A DNA stretch of 64,000 bases from Neorhizobium petrolearium (GCF_017873175.1 NZ_JAGGJW010000007.1:62001-126000); one strand, 5' to 3'. Counted from the first letter of the stretch, positions 8,101 through 17,546 are shown. Made by a program: numbers and translations. The notes: generated by a model from the sequence alone, not told the origin.

Positions 8101-8890
8101 TCAGCTCTTTAACCTCCTTGCTATGACCTCTGCCGGCAACGGAATAGGTGCAGTCGACCTCCTCAATAGCAAATTCAGAGAATGTCTCACGAACGCCCGA
8201 AACTGCATTTAGAGAGAGGATGAAACGCCCCCTCAGCCGGCCGAGCACGTCTGCCATTTCCGCGAACTCGTCCCGGCTGAAGGCCTCTTTGCCATAGTCG
8301 TCCTCGCTGCCCCAATAGGGTGGATCGAGGTAGAAGAGCATGCCCGGCCGATCGTAGCGCTCGATGAATGCCCGCGATGGCAGGTTCTCGATAACGACGC
8401 CGGCCATGCGTTCATGAATATCTTCGAGCTGTGGCGCCAGCTTGAGGAGATTGAATCGGCCGCCATTCATCGACACACCGAAATTCTGCCCTCGCACCTT
8501 GCCGCCGAAGGCGAGGCGCTGGAGATAGAGGAATCGAGCTGCCCGCTCCAGGTCGGTCAGCGTTGACGGATCGGTGCGGGACAGCCGATCGAACTCGTGC
8601 CTGGACGTGATCTGGAAACGCAGCGTTTCCATGAACTGCGGATAGTGCCGTTGCAGGATCCGGAAGAGGTTCGCGACATCGCCATTGATGTCGTTGATCA
8701 CCTCCATCTTCGGTGCCTGATTGCGACGCAGGAAAACGCCGCCCATACCGACGAAGGGCTCCGCATAAGCATCATGGGGTGTGCGGTTGATCCTGTGGAT
8801 AATTTCCTTGGAAAGAATGCGTTTGCCGCCAATGTAAGGGGCAGCGGGATTGGTGGGCTCGATCGGCCGCATATTCACCATTTCAAACAA
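8084..8890 (-). CDS. Dam-type (D12 class) adenine DNA methyltransferase
   Basis: 268 residues. APYIGGKRIL at the N-terminus, YAEPFVGMGGVFL (the AdoMet motif I) and FYLDPPYWG (the catalytic DPPY motif IV) are the D12-class N6-adenine methyltransferase signature in the usual order. The start may be 8890, 8881 or 8872; all three have weak ribosome sites. There is no restriction enzyme beside it, so it is an orphan methylase. It probably protects phage DNA from host enzymes, much as mom does at the right end of Mu. Confidence 0.9.
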   Translation of the reverse strand: MFEMVNMRPIEPTNPAAPYIGGKRILSKEIIHRINRTPHDAYAEPFVGMGGVFLRRNQAPKMEVINDINGDVANLFRILQRHYPQFMETLRFQITSRHEFDRLSRTDPSTLTDLERAARFLYLQRLAFGGKVRGQNFGVSMNGGRFNLLKLAPQLEDIHERMAGVVIENLPSRAFIERYDRPGMLFYLDPPYWGSEDDYGKEAFSRDEFAEMADVLGRLRGRFILSLNAVSGVRETFSEFAIEEVDCTYSVAGRGHSKEVKELIILSR

Positions 8891-9076
8891 CTCACGACTC
8901 GGTCACACCTTATCTGCCCTGCAGGGCACGGGTGCGACGGTTGTGCATACTTGCTGTCGGACGGGTTCCTGTCCCAAACTAGAATCCCGTCGCTCGGGGC
9001 ATCCCCATGCCCCGGCCGCCCGGTTTTCCCGAGCAGCGGTCAGTCCATAGGTACGCGCACGCGCGACATGCAAGAA
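8891..9076. other. intergenic stretch between the methylase and the right-end late gene
   Basis: The 260 bases between the two divergent genes hold no convincing gene; the open frame starting at 8597 runs antisense through the methylase and has no ribosome site. A candidate late operator lies at 9077-9094, and the region must also hold the methylase promoter, which I cannot pick out. Confidence 0.5.
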
Positions 9077-9094
9077 CCGTCTGATTTCGGACGA
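9077..9094 (+). promoter_or_regulatory. candidate late operator, copy 4 (CCGTCTGATTTCGGACGA)
   Basis: It matches the strongest copy (26848-26865, read in the direction of transcription) at 16 of 18 positions and has the same CCGTC...TTTCGGACG core. It lies 57 bases before the ATG at 9152, on the strand of that gene. A GTGATATACAG stretch about 10 bases further on could hold a -10 element. The site ties this cargo gene to the phage late programme. Confidence 0.6.
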
Positions 9095-9151
9095 GTAGAG
9101 GGCGTGATATACAGCTCAGAGTCGGAACCTGGCTTCAAGGGAGGTGTCTCA

Positions 9152-10075
9152 ATGGGTGAGGCAAAGCGACGTGCGGCGAGCGAGCCTTTCTTCGGCAGGG
9201 TTCCAAAGAAAGGGATGGGCCTGGTTATTTCGAACCCGATTGTCCTCTCGAAAGAGGGGGTGACCGCTACCGGTCGCCTCGATCCGGCCGAACTGCGTTT
9301 TTCCCTTTTATTCTGGGATCGCCTTATCTGGCCCACTAATCCCTTTATTGGCTTTGGGGATCCCCAAGCTGACGAACTCATCTCAGCGGGAGTGCTCACG
9401 AGACCGCGTTACCAACTTAGGAAGGCCGGTCCAGTTAGGGACGTGGACGCGATCGCCGACAGCCAGCTGGGTGCCTACCGAGAGATTTCGGATAGGGAGC
9501 CTGGGCTATGGTCGCTAGCGCAAGGTGAACGCTCTTTTCTCGATCTTCGTCGCGCATTCGATATGACGTCTGGTGCGGCTTATACGCTAATGCAGGCAAT
9601 TCCGGTGCCAGATGAGGCTGTTCCACTCGCAGATATCCTTGAGTTTAAAGCCAAGCGGCGGGATGAACTTCTCGCTTTACGGATCGAACTTGAGCAGTTC
9701 TTTGCGACAGTCGAGAAAGCCGGAGACGATGAAACGACTATCCGCGCTGCGGTTGCGGCTATCGAGAAAGCTTGTCTCAATGCGATTGTCGTCAGTCGCG
9801 AGACAAAATTTCCGTTCCGCCTCGCTAGCCTGAAGACGTCATATAGCATCGATTGGAATAAGCTCATCGGACCGGTCCTTACAGCGATCGCCGCCAATGG
9901 ACTTGGTATGCCGACGCTACACTCGGCATTGCTCGGAATTGGAGCCGCACTGACCAACGGTGATCTACTGCTCAAAACCGAGGGGGATGTAGGTCTCCGC
10001 GGCGACAGCACGAAGACCCACCCTTACCGCTATGTAAGTTCTTTCACCAATGAACTGTTCAACAAGGTGACTTAA
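9152..10075 (+). CDS. hypothetical protein, late-controlled prophage right-end gene
   Basis: 307 residues from the ATG at 9152, which has an excellent ribosome site (agggaggt). It begins MGEAKRRAASEP, and the middle has LRFSLLFWDRLIWPTNPF and a helix-rich RRDELLALRIELEQFFATVE region. No active-site pattern is seen; it resembles uncharacterised proteins of about 300 residues, possibly the DUF6236 group. Its TAA overlaps the stop of the convergent tail-fibre assembly gene, so it is part of the phage genome and not host DNA. Confidence 0.7.
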   Translation: MGEAKRRAASEPFFGRVPKKGMGLVISNPIVLSKEGVTATGRLDPAELRFSLLFWDRLIWPTNPFIGFGDPQADELISAGVLTRPRYQLRKAGPVRDVDAIADSQLGAYREISDREPGLWSLAQGERSFLDLRRAFDMTSGAAYTLMQAIPVPDEAVPLADILEFKAKRRDELLALRIELEQFFATVEKAGDDETTIRAAVAAIEKACLNAIVVSRETKFPFRLASLKTSYSIDWNKLIGPVLTAIAANGLGMPTLHSALLGIGAALTNGDLLLKTEGDVGLRGDSTKTHPYRYVSSFTNELFNKVT

Positions 10076-10410
10076 GAGGCCTCGGGCCACCCGATTGGCG
10101 CTATCCCTGCGATGAACTCCTCGATCGATGGCGGCGCAGTTTCGCCGGCCTCGACGGCCGCGAGCTGGCCAATCATGTAGGAGAGCGCTGCATCCCGCCA
10201 CGCAATATAGGCCTTGGCCTCCATTGCCCACTGGGGATTGGCGCTGGCGGTATAAAGCGGAACAGTCAGGCGGCTGTCGTACTGGCGCTCTCGGGCAACA
10301 GCATCGAGAAGAGCGTCAAACGCTGCCTTGTAGGCCGCGAGCTGCGCCGCTTTGGCTTCAGCTGCCTTCTGTTCGGCCGTGACGATCTTGGCAGGATCAA
10401 CCGTCCACAT
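10072..10410 (-). CDS. tail fibre assembly protein-like
   Basis: 112 residues, helical and alanine-rich (TAEQKAAEAKAAQLAAYK), with YIAWRDAALSYM and PSIEEFIAGIAPIGWPE near the end. Small proteins of this composition directly after a tail fibre gene act as fibre assembly chaperones or remain undefined. It overlaps the end of the preceding gene by 14 bases and is the last gene of the late tail operon. Confidence 0.55.
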   Translation of the reverse strand: MWTVDPAKIVTAEQKAAEAKAAQLAAYKAAFDALLDAVARERQYDSRLTVPLYTASANPQWAMEAKAYIAWRDAALSYMIGQLAAVEAGETAPPSIEEFIAGIAPIGWPEAS

Positions 10411-10747
10411 TGGCGGGCTCCTCGTCTTGCATTTCGGGCATAGGCGCCGGCGGAGGATCGAAGGGGATCGCCAGTGGCCCGTCAGGCGGGTTGATCAGCG
10501 GCGCCGGAAAGGCGACGGCGGCGGAAGGATCAGCACCATGCGGCAGGATGAGCGTCAGGCGCAGATCGCCGCCGATCCGCTCCACCGGCCCGGTGATCCA
10601 GTCGCACGGTACGTCGCCGGCCGGGATCGTCGCCCCGACCGGCAGGCCGGAGAAATCGAAGGCCTCGCCGTTGACGGTGAGGACATCGCCGGCTTTGGTG
10701 ACTGCAAGCGCGCCGTCGCGACGCTGGGGTGAAATGGAAATGTGCAT
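10397..10747 (-). CDS. hypothetical prophage protein after the tail fibre
   Basis: 116 residues from the ATG at 10747, which overlaps the stop of the tail fibre gene (TGATG). It starts MHISISPQRRDG and has a proline-rich C-terminus (FDPPPAPMPEMQDEEP). The N-terminal part looks like a small beta-fold (TKAGDVLTVNGEAFDFSGL). Similar proteins sit between fibre and fibre-assembly genes in other rhizobial prophages, with no known role. Confidence 0.6.
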   Translation of the reverse strand: MHISISPQRRDGALAVTKAGDVLTVNGEAFDFSGLPVGATIPAGDVPCDWITGPVERIGGDLRLTLILPHGADPSAAVAFPAPLINPPDGPLAIPFDPPPAPMPEMQDEEPANVDG

Positions 10748-11853
10748 CAGAACCACCTTCCGAATGCCAAGAGGCTACAGCCCGTTACCTGTGAGTTGGA
10801 TGCGAAATTGGTGGCGCCAGCGTTGTTGATGCCGATTTGAGCCGAGTTCGAACCCCGACTGGACCAGCTGGCACCGCAGTTCTGAATGGCCACATTCTGA
10901 AAACTCGCACCGGACGCAGGCAGCATCACGCCGGCCCAAATGGTGGAGCCTGGAAAGCTCGCGGGAAAGGTCCATGGGAAAGCGAGACGGGATGTCGAGG
11001 AATATGTCAGCGTCGCGTCGGTCAACGTGCAAAACTGCGCTCCATCGGCAAACCGTACGTACTCGCCGTTGGCATTGCTGCCGCGCTCGATGATTGCGCC
11101 GGTCGGAGCTCCTGACGATTGGGAGACAGTGCCTAAAAGCTGATCAACGGTCATTACCCAAGACTGCCAGGTACCGGAGGCTTTGCGCCTCACATATCGT
11201 TGAGCCGTGGCGCCTCGAAAGTAGACCTGCACAGCGGTGTTGGCGTCGTAAGTGATGTGCTGGAGAAAGCCATATTGCGCGACCGGAATGCCAGGCGTCG
11301 AACTTGCTGCCCGGTACCATCCCGAATCGGTGATCGCATCGAGGTCGCTTGCAAATGGGGCGTTAGCCTTCAAAGATGCAGGGAGTTGAGCATCAGGAAT
11401 AGTGCCGAGCGTACCATAAGCGGCGACGCCATTGGCGTCATCGAGAAGTGTCCGCATGAAGGCAGTCACCGTGTCCAGTGTCATCGTGCCAGCGCCAGTG
11501 AACCGCGGCACCTTGTCAGCTGCGCCGTTAAGCCCGGCAAACGCCTGAAAATTCCCCGTGCCGCCGAGCAGCTCGATCAGCTGCCGCGCCTGTGCCGTCA
11601 GCCGCGAGCCGTCGCCCTGGTAGCGCAGCCGGTAAGCCGCGCCAGCAAGTGCCGCGCCGCGAATGCCGGTCGGGTAAAGCGTGAGAGACGTGTTGGAATT
11701 GACGCTCTGGACGATGCCGTGCCAGCCGGGCGCGAAGAACTCGTCGCCCTCGGCAAACCCGGCCGTCAGCCAGGCCGTGCCGACGCCGGTCACAGCCGTG
11801 CCGCCGGCCGCGACGCTCACGGTACCGGCGGTATAATCACTCAGCAGAGCCAT
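10747..11853 (-). CDS. tail fibre / receptor-binding protein
   Basis: 368 residues from the ATG at 11853 (ggggag upstream). The N-terminus is the attachment type seen in fibre proteins (TAGTVSVAAGGTAVTGVGTAW). The body is rich in Gly, Ala, Ser and Thr, and the C-terminus has a tip-like fold ending SLLAFGRWF, a common fibre ending. It lies after the J-like gene, as expected for a receptor-binding fibre. Host range cannot be read from it. Confidence 0.75.
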   Translation of the reverse strand: MALLSDYTAGTVSVAAGGTAVTGVGTAWLTAGFAEGDEFFAPGWHGIVQSVNSNTSLTLYPTGIRGAALAGAAYRLRYQGDGSRLTAQARQLIELLGGTGNFQAFAGLNGAADKVPRFTGAGTMTLDTVTAFMRTLLDDANGVAAYGTLGTIPDAQLPASLKANAPFASDLDAITDSGWYRAASSTPGIPVAQYGFLQHITYDANTAVQVYFRGATAQRYVRRKASGTWQSWVMTVDQLLGTVSQSSGAPTGAIIERGSNANGEYVRFADGAQFCTLTDATLTYSSTSRLAFPWTFPASFPGSTIWAGVMLPASGASFQNVAIQNCGASWSSRGSNSAQIGINNAGATNFASNSQVTGCSLLAFGRWF

Positions 11854-12058
11854 GGCGCTCCCCGTCGACATTGCGTTCCATCAGCAGCTCGTCGCGTTCA
11901 GCGCGGATCGCGTCGCGATCGGCGAGCGCCTGGTCGCGTTCGTTGGTCACGTCGGCGAGCTGCTGGGCAAGCTGCAGGCATCTGGTTTCAAGCAGCGAGC
12001 GCACGATCCGCTGCTCGGTGAGGGCGATTTCAGGCCTGATCTGCATGGGGTTCCTCAT
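11837..12058 (-). CDS. small coiled-coil prophage protein
   Basis: 73 residues from the ATG at 12058, whose first bases overlap the stop of the preceding gene (ATGA). A coiled coil of about 35 residues runs through LAQQLADVTNERDQALADRD and on. It ends inside the tail fibre gene start. The function is unknown; its place suggests a tail-tip accessory protein. Confidence 0.6.
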   Translation of the reverse strand: MRNPMQIRPEIALTEQRIVRSLLETRCLQLAQQLADVTNERDQALADRDAIRAERDELLMERNVDGERHGSAE

Positions 12059-13569
12059 TGTGGGATGCCAAGGATGAAGTAACGGATGCCGGTGATGTTG
12101 AAGGAGCTGTAATCGAACTTCCAGCCGTCGCCCGAGACCCATCGTTCGGCAACAGGATTGCCGTTGTAGGTGTAGAAAGTCGCCTGATTGCCGGTGAGGA
12201 TGCAGAAACTCGAACCGCCGGCATTGTACCGGGTTGAGTTGTTGTAGTTCTCGATCAGGCGCGCCGACGGCGCCTTTGCACCAGAACCCGCCATACTGTC
12301 ATTCCCGACCGTCATGTACTTGACGAAGGGAAAGAACCCGGCCCCGTCGAAATTGACCGTGAAGCTTTGTCCCGGGTTATACGAGGCCGGAGGCGTATAA
12401 TTGGGCTGAGAGGCGACGGCTTGATATCCTTCAGCAAGGATCTGGATTGCGGGCCATCGGCTGTCCAGCACGATATCTGCAAAGTTCGGTGGGTCGGCCG
12501 CACCCGGTCGAAGGAACTGGACGACGTCCAGCCCACCCTCCGAGAACTGCCGGAACACATCGTTGCTTCCGGTCGTCGGCCCCAGCTGATTGTTCGAGAG
12601 GACCAGATATCTGACGCGGCAGGCGGCGGTCAGATTGTTGATGTAGAGCTTCGTCCCGGCGAACCAGTATTCGCATCGGGTATCGGTAAAGTAGCCGCTG
12701 ACGGGATATGAGATGACATTGTTCTCATACTGCAGCAGATCGCAGATCGTCGAATTATCGACAGGATAGCCGACCTCGATCTCGGTGATCCCGCTCGGGA
12801 GAGCGATATCGCCGGCCTTGATGACCGCGAGCGGTCGGCCGGATGAATCGAACGCCAACTGTGTCGGCGTGGCTGTCCGTACGTCATAGCCTGGCTTTGC
12901 CACACGGCAATGCTCCGACGTTATCTCAACCGTGCGAAGGCCAGGGACAAGCGACGGCGTGACGCTGTAGATCAGGGGCACATTGTTCGCGGGAAGACGC
13001 CAAACCACCAGATTGATGTCATAGGACGCACCATCGGTCGCATTGAAGGTGCTGTTATAGTAACGGATGCCTTTGCCGAGTGGCGGATTGCCATAGAAGG
13101 TTTGCTGGTCGTTGAGCCACCAGCCGTTATTCAGCCAGCCGATCATGGTTCGATAGCCCGCCTCACGGCCGGCGTTGTCTTCACCGCCTTGGGTGAAGAC
13201 GCGGAAGTTCTCGACATATCGCCCGTCCGACAACCGCTTGTATTTGAGGTCATAGAGCGGCAGGTCATAGGGCAACGCCTCTCCAAAATAGGAGTTGCGG
13301 ATCATGACGTAGTTGAAGCCGCCAGGCGGATAGGCCTGCTTCTTCTTCTGGTAACTCGAGTTGCCCGCCCCGGCCGGCCAATAGGTATCGGCGTTCGGCG
13401 AATACGGGGTCGTGTCGATCGCGGTGATCTTAACATCGGCCGCGAACTTCGAATTATAGAAGAACGAGCTTTTGTTGGCGTCCGGCTCGGTCCTTGGATC
13501 AATCGTTCCCTTGGTGATCTTGACGCAAGGGACGCCGACGCTATCGATGCCAATGAAGGTCTTGGTCAT
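12055..13569 (-). CDS. tail tip-associated protein of unknown function
   Basis: 504 residues. It starts MTKTFIGIDSVGVPCVKITKG and is rich in Tyr, Asn and aromatic residues over its whole length, like a beta-structured surface protein. Its start overlaps the stop of the J-like gene by 4 bases. No enzyme motif is seen. It is probably a structural or receptor-contacting part of the tail tip. Confidence 0.7.
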   Translation of the reverse strand: MTKTFIGIDSVGVPCVKITKGTIDPRTEPDANKSSFFYNSKFAADVKITAIDTTPYSPNADTYWPAGAGNSSYQKKKQAYPPGGFNYVMIRNSYFGEALPYDLPLYDLKYKRLSDGRYVENFRVFTQGGEDNAGREAGYRTMIGWLNNGWWLNDQQTFYGNPPLGKGIRYYNSTFNATDGASYDINLVVWRLPANNVPLIYSVTPSLVPGLRTVEITSEHCRVAKPGYDVRTATPTQLAFDSSGRPLAVIKAGDIALPSGITEIEVGYPVDNSTICDLLQYENNVISYPVSGYFTDTRCEYWFAGTKLYINNLTAACRVRYLVLSNNQLGPTTGSNDVFRQFSEGGLDVVQFLRPGAADPPNFADIVLDSRWPAIQILAEGYQAVASQPNYTPPASYNPGQSFTVNFDGAGFFPFVKYMTVGNDSMAGSGAKAPSARLIENYNNSTRYNAGGSSFCILTGNQATFYTYNGNPVAERWVSGDGWKFDYSSFNITGIRYFILGIPQ

Positions 13570-16373
13570 GACGACACCACGATCCCGTTCTCGTCAATGA
13601 TCACCTTGCCGTTGCCGAAATCGATATCGCCTGCCTCGATATGACCGACGTCCAGAACGTTCAGCCGCCAGCGGCCACTGTCGTAAACCAGCGGGTTGAT
13701 CGGCGCGGCACCAGAGGAAAGGTCACCGAAGAAGAGCTGCTGTGCATCGAGCAGAATGCGCGACGGAAGCGTTGCATGGGTTTCGAGATAAAGCCCGGCC
13801 TGCGCCGACCAATCTCCGGTGGAGGTTCTTACCAGCACGGCCCATCGGGAAAACCCGCCGGAGCCGCCGGCCACTGCCGTCGCCCGGACGTTCACCGACG
13901 ACGACACGTCACCGACCTGAGTTTCAAGGCTGGCGATCTGATCGGCCATAGCTTCGATGTCGTCGCCCTGGCCGTTGACCTGCACCTGCAGGGCAGAGAC
14001 GGCCGATGCGATCGAGGGCAGGCCGGATGCTGGATCGAAGAGTTCGGCTTCCAGTTCCTCAACACTCAGGGCCAGGGCCTGATCGGCGGACGACAGAGAT
14101 GCCAGCGACTGCGTGACGCTCGACTGAAAACCGCCGAAGCTTGTCGTCAGGCTGGTGATCGAGCTGGCGAGCGCCGTATCGGCACCCACCAGGACCTGCA
14201 CCTCACGCGTATATTCCGCAGTGATGTTGTCCCGCGTTGCCGTCAACTGCTCGCGGAGCTTCTGGCGCTCGGCCGCGTTTCCGAGGTCCTGATCGGCGAC
14301 GATGAGGCCGATCTCCTCCAGCTTTTCGAGGATTTCCCGACGGCCGGAACCGAGCCAGTCCTGGTAATCCTTCAGATCGTCGGCGAGGTTGTCGAAGCCG
14401 ATCGTGCCGTCATACGGATCGAAATCCAGCCCGGACGTCAGACGGACGTTCGGCGTCATCACGTCGATCCAGTCCGACCACTCAGTCTCCCGTCGGCTGT
14501 ACGGCACGAACTTGCCGCGCGCCTGGTAGAGCGTCGCCGGCAGGAAGGTGCCGTTGAGGACCCATTCATGCGGGGCGGCATAGGGCGTGGAGTCGCTGTC
14601 GAATACCCCGGCGGCCGTCGATTTCAGGCGGACCTGCACCCAGACCTTGGCGACATCGTCCTGGTCCGGCGCGCAGATCACCTTGATCGAGGGACGGCGG
14701 GCGTTGCCGTCGGTGTCATAGATTGTCGCCGGGAGCGCCTGCCAGCCATAGAGTGGCTGCGCGGGGGGCGCGATCGGGCCGGTCGGGCCGACGACAGGCG
14801 GCAAGAGGATCTCCGGCGGATCGTAGTCGGTCGGGTCGATCTCCTTCAGGAGCAGGCGCTGCAGCAGGCCGGACAGCGAGATCGCCCGTACAACAAGGAA
14901 TTTCTTGTTGGAATAGGCGTTGCGGTCGCTCGACCAGGAGACGACGTCATTGGGCTCCAGTGCTGACGCATCCGGCGGCAGCACGAATTCGTGGATACGC
15001 CAGCGTTGCTCCTCGTCGATCATCGTCGACATCAGGCACTGCACCTGGTCGACGATCGAGACGGCGTCGAAGCGCTCGGCCACAGGAAGCCGCTCGCCGC
15101 CGTCTCGGGCAATCAGCGCCTCTGAACTGCGCTCGGGCGCATCTTTGTCGGCCCAGCGCTGTTCCGGCTCCGGATAGACGGCGGTAATCGTGTTGTGGGT
15201 GGCGGAGACGGTCGGGAACGGCTCAAAATCCTGATCGCTGGTGACGACGATCTGGGCGTCGGTGAAGCTGTAGACAGCCGCGGCCGGCGCACCGACGAGG
15301 ATCTTGAGAATGCCGCCCACTTCCGCCAGCCGGGCGGCGCAGCCGAGCCTCAGATCCTCGATCACCTCAAGCGGATCCTGGTCGACAAAGACTTCGAGAC
15401 CGCCGCGGTATTGCTTACGGCCGGAGAGCAACCGATCGGCTTCATTGAGCGCGGCGATCCAAGATGATGCCGGCAGACGGTGCTGCGCAAAATTCCGCCC
15501 GCCATGCACCCAGCGACCGCCATAATAGATGCCGCGGCCGATATTGTAGATCTGCAGCGGCAGATTGTCGGAAGGTTCCCAGGTGGACGGGTCCGTCCAG
15601 CGATGTGTGCCGGTGCCGCCATTCGTGGAGTCCTTGCGGAGGTCATAAAGCCGCATCGGCTTTGGCTGGTAGATGCCCTGCGGAAGGCCGGACTTGAAAA
15701 GATCCTGGTTGATCCGCGCCGTCAGGATGACCGCCTGGCAACCGCGCCCGATCATCGTCGACTTGAACGGCCGCTCCGCGAGGTTCCCGAACTTGGCGAC
15801 GAGGAACGGATCGGCGACAGTCTGCGATCCGTCCAGGAACTTGAGCCAGAGATAGTCCGTCCCGCCGGCCCGGTATTCCTGGACCGGATAGCCACGGCCG
15901 TCCGCGGCGGGCTGATCCCAAAGGATCGTCACCTCCTTGTCGCCGATCCACGCGCGATCGAGCCCTTGCGGGCCGGCATGGTTCGGCAGGCAGGACAGCT
16001 CGATCACGTCGGTGAGGTAGGCGTTCGGCGTCTTGTCGACCTCTCCCCAGGTGCCGGCATAGACACGCCTTCCGGCCGTGGCACGGGTGCCGATCAGGTA
16101 GGAGCGTGGCACGGTATCGCCCATCTGGACCGAGAGGGTCACTCCCGATGGACGCAGGTTCTTGCGCGCCTGGCGACGGGCCTGCGCCTGCTGGATCAGG
16201 CTCATCCCGAAATTTGCCGCCGCGACGATCGCGATCTTGACGATGCCGGCGACAATGCCGCCGCTCGACAGGAAGGCGCTGAAGGCCGCGATCGCGCCCG
16301 AGATCGGATCGGCGCTGGCGCCGGTAGCCGTCAAGAGCAGGAGTGAAAGAGCGACGAAGGCGGCCTTCAACAT
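13566..16373 (-). CDS. J-like tail tip / host specificity protein
   Basis: 935 residues from the ATG at 16373. The N-terminus has a hydrophobic stretch (AAFVALSLLLLTATG) and a second at SSGGIVAGIVKIAIVAAA. RPSGVTLSVQMGDTVPRSYL and the following 350 residues match the conserved part of siphovirus J-type tail tip proteins. A proline-rich link (GPTGPIAPPAQPLYGW), a fibronectin-like segment and a long C-terminal coiled coil follow. It caps the tail and contacts the host. Length is typical. Confidence 0.85.
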   Translation of the reverse strand: MLKAAFVALSLLLLTATGASADPISGAIAAFSAFLSSGGIVAGIVKIAIVAAANFGMSLIQQAQARRQARKNLRPSGVTLSVQMGDTVPRSYLIGTRATAGRRVYAGTWGEVDKTPNAYLTDVIELSCLPNHAGPQGLDRAWIGDKEVTILWDQPAADGRGYPVQEYRAGGTDYLWLKFLDGSQTVADPFLVAKFGNLAERPFKSTMIGRGCQAVILTARINQDLFKSGLPQGIYQPKPMRLYDLRKDSTNGGTGTHRWTDPSTWEPSDNLPLQIYNIGRGIYYGGRWVHGGRNFAQHRLPASSWIAALNEADRLLSGRKQYRGGLEVFVDQDPLEVIEDLRLGCAARLAEVGGILKILVGAPAAAVYSFTDAQIVVTSDQDFEPFPTVSATHNTITAVYPEPEQRWADKDAPERSSEALIARDGGERLPVAERFDAVSIVDQVQCLMSTMIDEEQRWRIHEFVLPPDASALEPNDVVSWSSDRNAYSNKKFLVVRAISLSGLLQRLLLKEIDPTDYDPPEILLPPVVGPTGPIAPPAQPLYGWQALPATIYDTDGNARRPSIKVICAPDQDDVAKVWVQVRLKSTAAGVFDSDSTPYAAPHEWVLNGTFLPATLYQARGKFVPYSRRETEWSDWIDVMTPNVRLTSGLDFDPYDGTIGFDNLADDLKDYQDWLGSGRREILEKLEEIGLIVADQDLGNAAERQKLREQLTATRDNITAEYTREVQVLVGADTALASSITSLTTSFGGFQSSVTQSLASLSSADQALALSVEELEAELFDPASGLPSIASAVSALQVQVNGQGDDIEAMADQIASLETQVGDVSSSVNVRATAVAGGSGGFSRWAVLVRTSTGDWSAQAGLYLETHATLPSRILLDAQQLFFGDLSSGAAPINPLVYDSGRWRLNVLDVGHIEAGDIDFGNGKVIIDENGIVVSS

Positions 16374-16377
16374 GGCT

Positions 16378-16797
16378 TCAACCCACCTTGAAGCACATGG
16401 CGGCATCGAGCAGGTCGACGGTGCCGATGCCGGTTTCCGTCAGCACGAATATCCGCTCGCCGTTGACGACGCCAAGCGCATGGCCGACCGGACTGTCGAC
16501 GGCGATCGCGGCGATGTCGCCGATCTCGGCACGGCTCGGATGGATGACCGGCAGCAGCGTGGCAACCATCTCCCCGAGACTTTGGAACCCATAGGCGCGG
16601 AGGACGCGGGCGGCCCCCCGGGCGTCGTCATAACGATCGGGATAATGCCCGCCGAGATCGACGCCCGTCAGCGCGAAGACCAGGCGCACGGCAAGGCCGC
16701 GGCCGCAATCGTGGTCGTACCACTTGAACGGCTGCGACTTGATCTCGTCGATCGCCGCTTCATAGCGCCGGCGCCAGTCTGGAAGTCGGGTCAGCAT
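16378..16797 (-). CDS. tail assembly protein (DUF6950 / NlpC-P60-like)
   Basis: 139 residues. The start LPDWRRRYEAAIDEIKSQPF followed by WYDHDCGRGLAVRLVFALTG is the pattern of the small phage protein that stands directly before J-type genes, a degenerate NlpC/P60 fold (DUF6950). The Cys of HDCG and a later His (SPVGHALGVVNG) are kept, so some peptidase activity is possible. It is the first gene after late operator copy 1. Confidence 0.72.
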   Translation of the reverse strand: MLTRLPDWRRRYEAAIDEIKSQPFKWYDHDCGRGLAVRLVFALTGVDLGGHYPDRYDDARGAARVLRAYGFQSLGEMVATLLPVIHPSRAEIGDIAAIAVDSPVGHALGVVNGERIFVLTETGIGTVDLLDAAMCFKVG

Positions 16798-16831
16798 GGC
16801 CCATCTAGGGCCGATCGCGCGCGCGTATCAG

Positions 16832-16849
16832 CCGTCCAGTTTCGGACGG
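16832..16849 (-). promoter_or_regulatory. candidate late operator, copy 1
   Basis: In the direction of transcription it reads CCGTCCGAAACTGGACGG, with perfect CCGTCC...GGACGG arms around 6 bases. It lies 35 bases before the start of the tail-tip operon (ATG at 16797), almost the same distance as copy 2 from its gene (36 bases). The bases just before both ATGs are also alike (CTAGATGGGCC here, CTTAGATGCGGGC there). Confidence 0.78.
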
Positions 16850-16925
16850 TCAGTCAGTCGCATCGATGTGAAGGATGGCGGCAAGTTAGCGATCGGAACC
16901 TGCCGAGGCAAGGCCGCCGCTCAGG

Positions 16926-17546
16926 CTATTGTCCCCACGACAGCTCCCAGGTCTCCACCACGCCGGCATAGAGGTTCCACTCGTCGCCGTCGCGCAACAG
17001 CTGAGCCTCGTAGGATGCCTTTTCCGGATTGGTCCGCCGCAGCATCATCATCATTTCCGAGACGCATTTGAGCGTGGCGCGGCCCTGCTCGCCCACCCGC
17101 GGCGTCTTGATCGGCGCGCCATCGACCATGCCGAGGAAGACCGGAAGATCCGGAGCAACGGGCTGCCCGGTTTCCGGCGACAGCACGATTTCGTGGATCT
17201 CGACCTGCGCCCGGTGGACGTCATAGGTGCGCAGGAGCAGTTGCACCGCGTCTGCGATCTGCGACAGGTCGATTGTCACGGTCTGTGCCGTCAGATCCGA
17301 GACGCGCGGGATATCGCTGACCTTCAGCAGGTTCCCGCCGCCGAGATAGGGTCGCGTCACAGTGACATTGTCGGCGCCGCGGATGACGGTGAGGTTGGCA
17401 TCGTCGTCGCCGGTCCACAGGCCGACTTCCTCCGGTGCGCCGGTTTCCCGGTTCTTGGCGACGATCCATACGGCCTTGCGGCTCGAAACTCCGGTTGCAG
17501 GTACGTTGGCAAGAGCGGCCGTCAGGGCAGAAGGCTGGTTGCGCAT
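16926..17546 (-). CDS. minor tail protein (tail tip module)
   Basis: 206 residues. A beta-rich protein: VWIVAKNRETGAPEEVGLW, TVIRGADNVTVTRPYLGGG, and EIHEIVLSPETGQPVAPDLPVF. It lies between the tape measure side and the J-like gene, where such phages carry tail-tip proteins of the DUF2163 type. The family assignment is from place and general likeness only. Confidence 0.65.
   Translation of the reverse strand: MRNQPSALTAALANVPATGVSSRKAVWIVAKNRETGAPEEVGLWTGDDDANLTVIRGADNVTVTRPYLGGGNLLKVSDIPRVSDLTAQTVTIDLSQIADAVQLLLRTYDVHRAQVEIHEIVLSPETGQPVAPDLPVFLGMVDGAPIKTPRVGEQGRATLKCVSEMMMMLRRTNPEKASYEAQLLRDGDEWNLYAGVVETWELSWGQ

Noticed and set aside
8597..9151. N-terminal extension of the gene at 9152 across the methylase
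   Set aside because: The extension runs antisense through the methylase gene and the late operator, while agggaggt stands directly before the ATG at 9152.
13641..14966. 441-residue plus-strand open frame
   Set aside because: It is antisense to the J-like gene, with no ribosome site or family; a GC-rich shadow.
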